From contig JAEWJS010000050.1 in the NCBI GenBank assembly GCA_023386495.1, positions 19,333 to 83,332 on the forward strand: DNA of 64,000 bases, written 5' to 3'. Of the stretch, positions 17,580-24,896 are shown in pieces (position 1 is the stretch's first letter; the number at the start of each line of letters is the position of its first letter). Source of the stretch: Bacillota bacterium (GTDB lineage Bacteria; Bacillota; Bacilli; Paenibacillales; Paenibacillaceae). Both the position numbers and the translations under genes were made by a program. A model generated the notes under the pieces. The model saw only the letters and a program-made list of their open reading frames with translations. It was not told the DNA's origin and made no database searches.

Positions 17580-17689
17580 GCAGGTATTTGAGGAGTGTGT
17601 ACGTGCCCGCCCGCTGGGCCCTACACCCTTTCTCGCACGGGACGCACCGATTCCCGCATTCTTACTTCAACTTCCGCACCCACTTCACC

Positions 17690-18568
17690 CTATCCCAGGC
17701 GCCAGTAGCGCACCCGCACAATGCTCAGTACGATCATGAGCAGCGTCATTCCGCCTAGAATGGCCAGCATCAACTCTGGGCTCATCGTCTCGCCGCCCAG
17801 CTTGTAGGTGACGCCGAAGGCAGCCTGGTAATCCTCCAGCGCGCTCGACGGCGCATGCGCGAACACTTCCCCCAGCGGCTTCTCCATGAAGATCTGCCTG
17901 AGCAGCGCCGCCGAGTACGTGGTCGGGAAGAACAGCACGGCGCTCTGCACCGCTTGCGGCATCATGCTCATCGGCACGTAGACGCCGGCAACGAATCCGA
18001 TCAGCGTGCCGATGATGCTGCTGATCGTCGAGAAGGCGGACATCGAACGCACGAACGTCGTGATGAGGAACATTAACGCTGTGGCCGACAAGCTGCTCAG
18101 CAGCGTCACGCCCAGCACCTTGAGCAGGTTGACCCATGGCAGCAATTCGCCCCCGGAGACGACGATATAGACCTCCATCAGCACCAAGCCCGCGATGCTG
18201 ATGACGCAGCCGATCACAAGCGACGACAGAATATAGCTGACGACGATCGCAGACCGCTTGAGCGGCGCGACCATGAAGTCGCGCAGCACCTTCTTGTCTT
18301 GATCGCGGACCATGACGGCCAGTGCGCCGAGGCTGACCGTGACCGTATTAATCGCAAGCAGGCCGGCCATAATCCAAGAATCGACCAGGAACCGGATGCC
18401 TGGGACATCGCCTGCGAGTTCTTGAATCCCGCTGACTTGCATCTCGGCCAGGAAGAGGGCGTACAGCCCGATAATGATAAGAACGGATAAGAACGAGAAG
18501 AATACCGCTGCCCGATCCCGAAAAAACACCAACAAATTGCGCTTCACCAAATGTCCCACTGCGCCCAT
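17690..18568 (-). CDS. ABC-2 type permease, DrrB/YadH-like
   Basis: 292 residues with about six hydrophobic helices (FFSFLSVLIIIGLYALFLAEM, AGLLAINTVTVSLGALAVMV, SSIIGTLIGFVAGVYVPMSM) and the ABC-2 segment DKKVLRDFMVAPLKRSAIVV. The ATG follows the stop of the ATPase gene with GGAGAA between. With the upstream ATPase it forms a two-gene export system of the daunorubicin-resistance type. Substrate unknown; lipid, drug or peptide export are all possible. Confidence 0.85.
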   Translation of the reverse strand: MGAVGHLVKRNLLVFFRDRAAVFFSFLSVLIIIGLYALFLAEMQVSGIQELAGDVPGIRFLVDSWIMAGLLAINTVTVSLGALAVMVRDQDKKVLRDFMVAPLKRSAIVVSYILSSLVIGCVISIAGLVLMEVYIVVSGGELLPWVNLLKVLGVTLLSSLSATALMFLITTFVRSMSAFSTISSIIGTLIGFVAGVYVPMSMMPQAVQSAVLFFPTTYSAALLRQIFMEKPLGEVFAHAPSSALEDYQAAFGVTYKLGGETMSPELMLAILGGMTLLMIVLSIVRVRYWRLG

Positions 18569-19498
18569 CTATTCTCCACTCTCCCTCAAGGAACGTCCCG
18601 TAATGTTCAAGAACACATCGTCCATCGACCCTCGGATCATCTCGAAGTGATCGATATGCGGCTCGATCGCCTTCAGCATCGCTAGCCCCTGCATACTGTC
18701 CGCAACGGCAATGTCCAGCACCCCTGCGCCCTCGGCATATTCGTTCCCAGCCGCGTTCACGGCCCGCAGCACGGCTTCGCGTTCGCCATCCTTCGGCATG
18801 ACCTTCAAGTGGTCGCTGCTGTGCTCGACGCGCAGCTGCGCCGGCGTGCCCTGCGCCACGATCTTGCCGTGGTCGATAATCGCGACATCGTCGGCCATCG
18901 CGGCTTCTTCCATATAATGCGTCGTCAGGAACACCGTCATCTTCTTGTCCTGCTGCAGCTGCCGGATCGTGTCCCAGGCATGCATCCTGGCCTGCGGATC
19001 CAGACCGGTCGTCGGCTCATCCAAGAATAGAATTCTCGGATCGTTGATCAGCGCCCTCGCAATGTCCGAACGGCGCCGCTGCCCGCCGGACAGCTTCCCG
19101 TACCGGCGGTCCAGAAATTCGCCCAGCCCCAGCACGTCCGCTACCTCCGTCAGACGTCTGCGGAAATCGGCTGTCGACATGCGATAGAAGCTCGCGCGCG
19201 CCTGCAGATTTTCCCGCACCGTAAGCAGTTCATCCAGCAGCGACTCCTGGAACACGACGCCGATCCGCTCCCGAATGGCTGCGTCGCCCTTCCCGAGTTC
19301 ATACCCGTCGACCCGGACGCTGCCTGACGTCTTGCCGAGCAGCGTGCACAGCATATTGATCGTCGTCGATTTCCCCGCGCCATTCGGTCCGAGAAAGGCG
19401 AACAGCGACGATTCCGCCACCTCGAACGATACGCCATCCACTGCTGCATAGTCGCCGTATCGCTTCACTAATCCTTCAACTTCGATAATGCCCGGCAT
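18569..19498 (-). CDS. ABC transporter ATP-binding protein, DrrA family
   Basis: About 309 residues. Walker A GPNGAGKST, signature LSGGQRRRSDIARAL, Walker B ILFLDEPTTGLD, switch TTHYMEEA, and the C-terminal DrrA extension (ALLRAVNAAGNEY type region, ending SMDDVFLNITGRSL). A frame extension of eleven codons exists, but the ATG at 19498 has GGAGGT eight bases upstream and opens with the usual MPGIIEVEGLVKRYG. Operon partner of the permease at 17690-18568. Confidence 0.88.
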   Translation of the reverse strand: MPGIIEVEGLVKRYGDYAAVDGVSFEVAESSLFAFLGPNGAGKSTTINMLCTLLGKTSGSVRVDGYELGKGDAAIRERIGVVFQESLLDELLTVRENLQARASFYRMSTADFRRRLTEVADVLGLGEFLDRRYGKLSGGQRRRSDIARALINDPRILFLDEPTTGLDPQARMHAWDTIRQLQQDKKMTVFLTTHYMEEAAMADDVAIIDHGKIVAQGTPAQLRVEHSSDHLKVMPKDGEREAVLRAVNAAGNEYAEGAGVLDIAVADSMQGLAMLKAIEPHIDHFEMIRGSMDDVFLNITGRSLRESGE

Positions 19499-19721
19499 CC
19501 TTGCACCTCCGTAATTCCTATTTGCGCTCATTATACCGCTGCGAATCGGCGCCGCATATTTACTTAAGTCACATTATGGAAAACGATAGTCATATTTGTA
19601 TAAGAACACGTTCATATTCTATCTATCATCTCGTGAGCAACGGGTGTATAATCACGTTGCTTGCGTTTTCTGACTGTTGCACAACTAGATTTACAGAATG
19701 AACAGAAACAGGTGATCAGTA

Positions 19722-21494
19722 GTGTTCGAATTGAAATGGCTGTGGAACAACCTCGAAGGGAACCGCCTGCGTTACGCCGCCGCGCTGCTCCTCTCGGTCA
19801 TCGGCTCCTCGCTGACGATCGTCAATCCGTACATTAGCCAGCGGATAATCGATACGTTCATTACCGGCGAGGATGCGGCTGCGAAGCTCACCGATGAGCG
19901 GGGACTGTTCATCATGCTCTGCCTTGGAATGATCGGCTTCGCCTTGCTGCGGACAGGTCTCGGCTACCTGACGATGATGCAGTACGAGTGGGCCTCGCAG
20001 AACATGATGTACAAGGTACGGACGTATATGTACAGCAAGATCCAAGAGCAAGACAAGGAATACTTCGACCAGCATCGCACCGGCGACCTGATGACCCGGA
20101 TGATGGGCGACTTGGATATGGTGCGCCACTCGCTGTCCTGGATCGTGAAGACGATTATCGAGTCGCTTACGATATTCGTCGCCGCAGTCGGGTATTTCTT
20201 CTATATCGACGCCGTCCTGACGATGTGGCTGCTCATCCTGGCTCCGCCCGTGTTCGTCGTGGCCTTCCTGTTCGCCCGGCGGGTCCGTCCGATGTATGTG
20301 AGCCTCAGGGAGCGGCTGTCCCAGCTCAATACGGTCACCCAGGAGAATATCGCCGCTAACCGCGTCGTCAAGGCGTTCGCCCGGGAAGACTTCGAGATCA
20401 AGAAGTTCGAGGAGAAGAACGCGAGCTACCAGCAGGCGAGCAAGGACGCCGCGATGGTCTGGCTCGATTATTTCCCTTATCTAGAGACGTTAGCGCAAGC
20501 GTTCAACGTCATCCTGATGATTATCGGCGGCTACTTCGTCATGGAAGGCCGAATCACGTTCGGCGAGCTGGCGGCATTCACGGCGCTCATCTGGGCCGTA
20601 TCCAATCCGCTGCGCAGCATCGGCATGATCATCAACGACATTCAGCGCTTCTTCGCAAGCCTGGTCAAGGTGACCGAGGTGTACTACGCGAAGCCGCATA
20701 TCGTGAACGAATGGCGGGCGGATGCGGACAAGAAGCGGTACGCGGGCCGCATCCAGTTCGATAACGTGACGTTCAAGTTCGATAACGCAACCGTGCTGCA
20801 GGACGTGAGCTTCACGGTGAACCCCGGCGAGACGCTGGCGATCATGGGTCCTACCGGCTCCGGCAAAACAACGATCGTCAACCTCATTCCGCGGTTCTAC
20901 GACACCCTGCGCGGGCGCGTGTTAATTGATGGCGTCGACGTTCGGAACCTGAAGATCGACGAGCTCCGCAGCAATATCGGCATCGCGACGCAGGACGTGC
21001 TGCTCTTCTCCGATACGATCGACGGCAACGTCGCGTTCGGCAACCCCGAGCTCCCCGAAGACGAGACGGTGAAGTATGCGCGGCTGGCGGCGGCGGACGA
21101 TTTTATACGGAAAATGCCTGATGGCTATGAGACGATTATCGGAGAGCGCGGCGTCGGTCTGTCCGGCGGGCAGAAGCAGCGCATTGCGCTGGCGCGCGCG
21201 ATGGCGGTGCGTCGCCCGATCCTGATCCTCGACGATACGACGTCGGCCGTCGACCTCGAGACCGAGGAGCACATTCAGCGGAGTCTGGAGACGCTGGATC
21301 ACGCTTGCACCAAGATCATCATCGCCCAGCGCGTCTCCACGACCGCGAAGGCCGACCGCATCCTGATCATGGACGGCGGCCGCGTCGTCGAGCAGGGCAC
21401 GCACGCCGAGCTGCTGGCGAAGCGGGGCTACTATTACGAAGTATTCATGCTGCAGAACGAAGGCATCGAGAGGCAGGTGGGCAGCAGTGGCTAG
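19722..21494 (+). CDS. Heterodimeric ABC exporter half, degenerate-site subunit (BmrC/YheI-like)
   Basis: 590 residues: an N-terminal six-helix exporter domain (to about 320) and a C-terminal ATPase with Walker A GPTGSGKTT near 378, signature LSGGQKQRIALARAM, and Walker B LILDDTTSAVD near 505. The catalytic glutamate is replaced by aspartate, as in the non-canonical half of BmrCD or TM287/288. The start is GTG with a weak site. The second half overlaps its 3' end by 8 bp. The pair should form a multidrug-type exporter with one degenerate ATP site. A good -10 (TATAAT, 19647-19652) lies upstream but without a clear -35. Confidence 0.88.
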   Translation: MFELKWLWNNLEGNRLRYAAALLLSVIGSSLTIVNPYISQRIIDTFITGEDAAAKLTDERGLFIMLCLGMIGFALLRTGLGYLTMMQYEWASQNMMYKVRTYMYSKIQEQDKEYFDQHRTGDLMTRMMGDLDMVRHSLSWIVKTIIESLTIFVAAVGYFFYIDAVLTMWLLILAPPVFVVAFLFARRVRPMYVSLRERLSQLNTVTQENIAANRVVKAFAREDFEIKKFEEKNASYQQASKDAAMVWLDYFPYLETLAQAFNVILMIIGGYFVMEGRITFGELAAFTALIWAVSNPLRSIGMIINDIQRFFASLVKVTEVYYAKPHIVNEWRADADKKRYAGRIQFDNVTFKFDNATVLQDVSFTVNPGETLAIMGPTGSGKTTIVNLIPRFYDTLRGRVLIDGVDVRNLKIDELRSNIGIATQDVLLFSDTIDGNVAFGNPELPEDETVKYARLAAADDFIRKMPDGYETIIGERGVGLSGGQKQRIALARAMAVRRPILILDDTTSAVDLETEEHIQRSLETLDHACTKIIIAQRVSTTAKADRILIMDGGRVVEQGTHAELLAKRGYYYEVFMLQNEGIERQVGSSG

Positions 21495-23265
21495 GAATCG
21501 ATTCGACGTCGACGAGGATCTGGAATCGCCGTTCGACATTACGCACTTCCGCCGTGCGATGGTCTACATCAAGCGGCAGCAGAAGCCGATGATTATCGCG
21601 CTCGTGCTGAGCATTCTATCGGCAGGCATCGGCCTGACGGCACCGCTCATCATGCGGCACGTCATCGACGTTACCATTCCCGATAAGGACGTGGGGGGCC
21701 TATGGTTCTGGTCGGGGATGACGCTCGCGACGATCGTCGTCAGCGTCGTCCTCGCGGCCATTCGCGGCCGGATCATGACGCGGGTCGGCCAGGACATCAT
21801 CTACGAGATTCGGTCGGACTTGTTCAAGCATCTGCAGTCGCTGCCGTTCAAGTACTACGACGACCGCCCGCAGGGCAAAATCATGGTCCGCGTCGTCAAC
21901 TACGTCAACTCGGTATCGGACGTGCTATCCAACGGCATCATCAACTTCATTCTGGAAATCTTGAACCTGCTCTTCATCGCCGCGTTCATGTTCGCGCTCG
22001 ACGTGCGGCTCTCGCTCCTCACGCTGGCGGGGCTGCCGGTCTTCGTCGGCGTCATGCTGCTCATCAAGACGCGGCAGCGCCGCGCTTGGCAGGCCGTGTC
22101 CAACAAGAGCTCCAACCTGAACGCTTACTTGCAGGAGAGCATCAGCGGCATCGGGGTGACGCAGATTTTCACCCGGGAGCCGCATAACGAGCAGATCTAC
22201 CAGCGCCTCGCCTTCAACTTCCGCAAGGAATGGATGCGAGCGGTCACGCTCAACGGCTTGATCCCGTTCACGGTCGACAATCTGGCGACGGTCGTCTCGA
22301 CCCTGGTCTACGTCGTCGGCTTGCTCGCGCTCGGACCGGAGGAAGTGTCATTCGGCGTCATCCTCGCGATGGGCGCATACGTATGGCGGTTCTGGCAGCC
22401 GATCTTGAACCTGTCGAACCTGTACAACCAGTTCATTAACTCGGTCGCGTATCTGGAGCGGATCTTCGAGACGCTGGACGAGCCGGTGACGGTGAAGGAC
22501 GCGCCGGGCGCGCGTCAGCTGCCGCAAGTGGCCGGCGGCGTGACGTTCGACAACGTCACGTTCGGGTACGATACCGGCGTGAACATTCTGGAGCGGCTGT
22601 CGTTCGACGTGAAGCCCGGCGAGAGCATCGCGCTGGTCGGACCGACGGGCGCGGGCAAGACGACGATCGTCAACTTGATCTCCCGCTTCTACGACGTAAC
22701 GGGCGGCCGCATTCTGGTGGACGGCGAAGACATTGCGGAAGTGACGCTTCAGTCGCTGCGGAGTCAGATGGGCATCATGCTGCAGGACAGCTTTATTTTC
22801 TCGGGGACGATCATGGACAACATCCGCTACGGCCGGCTGGACGCGACGGAGGAAGAGATCATCGCCGCCGCGCGCACGGTACGCGCCGACGACTTCATAC
22901 GCGAGTTCGAGCACGGCTACCAGACCGAGGTCAACGAGCGCGGCTCGAAGCTGTCCCAAGGCCAGCGGCAGCTCATCTCGTTCGCCCGGACGCTGCTCGC
23001 CAATCCGCGCATCCTGATCCTGGACGAGGCGACCTCGTCGATCGACGCGAAGACCGAGCGGCTGCTCCAGCAAGGCTTGAACGAGCTGCTCAAGGGCCGC
23101 ACGTCGTTCATCATCGCGCACAGGCTGTCGACCGTCCGCAACTGCGACCGTATCATGTACGTCTCGGACAAGGGCATCGCGGAGTCCGGCTCGCATGATG
23201 AGCTGATCGCGAAGCGCGGGCTGTATCACAGGCTGTACACGGCGCAGAAGATGGAAGTCGTATAG
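21487..23265 (+). CDS. Heterodimeric ABC exporter half, catalytic subunit (BmrD/YheH-like)
   Basis: 592 residues. It has an exporter membrane domain, Walker A GPTGAGKTT near residue 385, signature LSQGQRQLISFARTL near 489, and a canonical Walker B LILDEATSSID. The normal glutamate is present but the signature glycine is replaced by glutamine (LSQGQ), which complements the aspartate in the partner, so both defects fall in the same composite ATP site. Overlap with the upstream gene indicates co-translation and a 1:1 complex. Confidence 0.88.
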   Translation: MARNRFDVDEDLESPFDITHFRRAMVYIKRQQKPMIIALVLSILSAGIGLTAPLIMRHVIDVTIPDKDVGGLWFWSGMTLATIVVSVVLAAIRGRIMTRVGQDIIYEIRSDLFKHLQSLPFKYYDDRPQGKIMVRVVNYVNSVSDVLSNGIINFILEILNLLFIAAFMFALDVRLSLLTLAGLPVFVGVMLLIKTRQRRAWQAVSNKSSNLNAYLQESISGIGVTQIFTREPHNEQIYQRLAFNFRKEWMRAVTLNGLIPFTVDNLATVVSTLVYVVGLLALGPEEVSFGVILAMGAYVWRFWQPILNLSNLYNQFINSVAYLERIFETLDEPVTVKDAPGARQLPQVAGGVTFDNVTFGYDTGVNILERLSFDVKPGESIALVGPTGAGKTTIVNLISRFYDVTGGRILVDGEDIAEVTLQSLRSQMGIMLQDSFIFSGTIMDNIRYGRLDATEEEIIAAARTVRADDFIREFEHGYQTEVNERGSKLSQGQRQLISFARTLLANPRILILDEATSSIDAKTERLLQQGLNELLKGRTSFIIAHRLSTVRNCDRIMYVSDKGIAESGSHDELIAKRGLYHRLYTAQKMEVV

Positions 23266-23276
23266 ACGGACATAGG

Positions 23277-23310
23277 CAAGCCCCCGATCCTATAGCGGAT
23301 CGGGGGCTTG
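23277..23310. terminator. Bidirectional terminator between convergent genes
   Basis: A 14-bp perfect stem (23277-23290 with 23297-23310) with a 6-nt loop, 12 bp after the exporter stop and just before the 3' end of the convergent small membrane gene. There is no strong T-run on either side, so it depends on stem strength. Confidence 0.65.
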
Positions 23311-23330
23311 CTGTATGGTCATTCTTTCAT

Positions 23331-23612
23331 TCACAGATTGATTACGACTACGGGCACGATAACGACCAAGATCCAGAGCATCGGAATCAGATTGACGATG
23401 ATGGAGGCGCGCTTGCGCCTGACTCTGAACTTCCAAGCAAGGATCGTACAGACGATTAGCGCGATCGGATACAGGCCGATGCCTCCCGTGAGCATGACGC
23501 TGAACCAGTTGATGCCGTTCGCGAATCCCATGAACGTGATTCCCCATATCAAGAACCATGGGGCAAGGCACAGTACATATAGAATCTGACTCGCTATCAG
23601 ATAAGCCTTCAT
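23331..23612 (-). CDS. Small hydrophobic membrane protein, unknown
   Basis: 93 residues with three predicted membrane helices (YLIASQILYVLCLAPWFLIW, FSVMLTGGIGLYPIALIVCTIL, LIPMLWILVVIVPVVVINL) and a basic loop (RVRRKRAS). A purine-rich GAGAAGAAGA precedes the ATG. It lies 28 bp downstream of the GNAT-like gene at 23641 and is probably in the same transcript, so it may belong to the peptide-linked cluster. No family recognised. Confidence 0.65.
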   Translation of the reverse strand: MKAYLIASQILYVLCLAPWFLIWGITFMGFANGINWFSVMLTGGIGLYPIALIVCTILAWKFRVRRKRASIIVNLIPMLWILVVIVPVVVINL

Positions 23613-23640
23613 CGGATCTTCTTCTCTCTGCCGCTAGGCG

Positions 23641-24147
23641 TTATTGGAATCGGCTGCAATAGCCGGCAAAAGCTTCATAACTTGTTGCGTAGACGTTGAT
23701 CGGTCCATAGGGCGTATCTTGCACCTGGATGCGGTCCGCGATCTTCCCGTACAGACGGTTCGTGTACGGATTGTTCGCTGCCGTCGGAATCCGCACCTCC
23801 TGCACATTCGGCTCGGCCTCCCCCATCTGCTCCGCCAGCACCTGCAGACCTCTCATGAACGTCCGGTTGCCCTGATATTCCTCCAGAAAATAAGAGTTGG
23901 TAAGGACCGCGATTTCTTTATGGCTGAATTGATCTTCGGACAGTCCGAGCACGAATCCTCCGATCCCGATCACGCGCCCCGCCGGATCCGTCAGAATCGC
24001 GCCTCTCCCGTGCAAGGCGTTATGCTTGACGTCGATCAGCGCCTTGATTACCGGATACCCCGGAATAATGCGATCGCGATGCGTCAGATAAAACTCCGTG
24101 AACCGGGACCATACTTGATTATCCGTACAGATCGTGAATTGCACCAT
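23641..24147 (-). CDS. GNAT-like protein, paralogue A
   Basis: 168 residues. The pattern suggests a GNAT acyltransferase fold: IGIGGFVLG as the central strand, HKEIAVLTNSYFLEEYQGNRTFMRGLQVLAEQM as strand plus acyl-CoA-binding loop and helix (a degenerate Q/R-x-x-G-x-G/A site), and a C-terminal GPINVYATSYEAFAGYCSRF. It has the same length as the protein at 24390-24896 and aligns with it at the C-terminus (GPLDFYAVTLESLSEHADRY). It is divergent from a 21-codon ORF across a 103-bp AT-rich region. The motif is too degenerate to claim catalysis. Confidence 0.7.
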   Translation of the reverse strand: MVQFTICTDNQVWSRFTEFYLTHRDRIIPGYPVIKALIDVKHNALHGRGAILTDPAGRVIGIGGFVLGLSEDQFSHKEIAVLTNSYFLEEYQGNRTFMRGLQVLAEQMGEAEPNVQEVRIPTAANNPYTNRLYGKIADRIQVQDTPYGPINVYATSYEAFAGYCSRFQ

Positions 24148-24180
24148 TACTACTCACCTGCTTTCTATAAAAATATCAAT

Positions 24181-24227
24181 ATTTCATATTGCATTATTGA
24201 AATAATTAGATTATATTTCTATTTAAT
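24181..24227 (+). promoter_or_regulatory. Promoter and dyad in front of the 21-codon ORF
   Basis: TTGCAT (24189-24194), 17 nt, TATATT (24212-24217) reads rightward into the small ORF; TTGAAA (24197-24202) is an alternative -35. ATTTCA (24181-24186) and TGAAAT (24198-24203) are a perfect 6-bp inverted repeat over the -35, also suited to control of the divergent GNAT-like gene. The AT-rich island contrasts with its GC-rich surroundings. Confidence 0.5.
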
Positions 24228-24250
24228 CCATTAACAGGAGGTGAATATCC

Positions 24251-24316
24251 ATGGGTAAACCGGAATGCAATGCGCCAATGGCTGGAACGATCCAACGGGA
24301 TGAGGCCAAAGTGTAA
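24251..24316 (+). CDS. Short peptide ORF, 21 residues, unknown (candidate precursor or signal peptide)
   Basis: ATG at 24251 preceded by AGGAGGTGAATATCC, a near-perfect Shine-Dalgarno with optimal spacing. The frame runs 21 codons to TAA. The peptide begins MGKPECNAPM, continues AGTIQ and ends RDEAKV. It is hydrophilic, with one cysteine and no signal sequence, so secretion would need a dedicated exporter. A promoter lies 35-60 bp upstream and hairpins follow the stop. Two homologous GNAT-like genes flank it on the opposite strand, and an ABC exporter gene is next. Expression is well supported by the signals; the role is unknown. Confidence 0.6.
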   Translation: MGKPECNAPMAGTIQRDEAKV

Positions 24317-24368
24317 CGGAATGAATCCGTATTTCCGTTGATCAGAGCGGCCGGCATATTGCCGGCCG
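24317..24368 (+). terminator. Hairpins after the 21-codon ORF
   Basis: ACGGAA and TTCCGT arms (about 24316-24338), then a 9-bp perfect GC-rich stem CGGCCGGCA/TGCCGGCCG (24348-24356 with 24360-24368) with loop TAT and two T after it. The second also lies 22 bp beyond the stop of the convergent GNAT-like gene B and can end both transcripts. Confidence 0.6.
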
Positions 24369-24389
24369 TTCGGCGTCTATGCCGGCACT

Positions 24390-24896
24390 TCACGACCGGT
24401 AACGGTCTGCATGCTCCGACAGGCTCTCCAGCGTTACCGCATAGAAATCCAGCGGACCGCACGGCTGCTGCGACGTATATTGCAAGGCTGCGATCTTACT
24501 GAATAACCGTCTGTTCGCTTCGGAATTCGATGCATAGAACACGACCTCCCGGACGCCTGCCGGCAGTTCCAGCAGATGCTCGGTAAGCTCGCGCATCGCC
24601 TTCAGCAGCGGCCTGCCATGACGCAGCCGCTCTTCGAAGAACAACAGATGGATCTCGACTCTCGATCGGTCCGCGTACTTGTCCTCCGTCGTGCCGAGCG
24701 TATAAGCCAGCACCGCCGCTACGCGTCCGTCCGCATCCCTGCCGATCATGAACCCGTTATCCTCCATCGGATAGATCAGTGAGGACATGACGGTCACCCA
24801 GCTATAGGGAACGCCAAGCTCCCCCACATGCTGCATCAGCAGCCTGACCCCCTGTTCCTTGTCCGTCTCGCTGACGGCAAGCGACCACTCGATCAT
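24390..24896 (-). CDS. GNAT-like protein, paralogue B
   Basis: 168 residues, the same length and end pattern as paralogue A. GFMIGRDADGRVAAVLAYTLG forms the beta-hairpin and central strand, and RVEIHLLFFEERLRHGRPLLKAMRELTEHL the strand, acyl-CoA loop and helix. Later VVFYASNSEANRRLFSKIA resembles the GNAT N-x-x-A-x-x-L/Y-like element. Its start overlaps the stop of the cNMP-domain ABC exporter by 4 bp, so it is co-translated with it. Candidate modifying or immunity enzyme for the nearby peptide; this is inference from position. Confidence 0.72.
   Translation of the reverse strand: MIEWSLAVSETDKEQGVRLLMQHVGELGVPYSWVTVMSSLIYPMEDNGFMIGRDADGRVAAVLAYTLGTTEDKYADRSRVEIHLLFFEERLRHGRPLLKAMRELTEHLLELPAGVREVVFYASNSEANRRLFSKIAALQYTSQQPCGPLDFYAVTLESLSEHADRYRS

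Larger units (their letters stand above)
17168..17689. other. Repeat-rich intergenic region between the IS and the DrrB-like gene
   Basis: About 520 bp without a credible gene. It holds loosely repeated motifs around CGCTAATTTGCG, GCTATTTAGCGAATT and CTTCGCTATTTGCC (17205-17335), a G-rich heptamer array, two related hairpins and an 18-bp palindrome, each listed separately. Motifs of this kind recur between genes in paenibacilli. Confidence 0.5.

Noticed and set aside
19699..19716. Five-codon ORF (MNRNR) just before the BmrC-like gene, as a possible attenuator leader peptide
   Set aside because: Bacillus bmrCD is controlled by a translated leader, but this ORF has no Shine-Dalgarno of its own and no alternative hairpins were seen, so the parallel is not supported.
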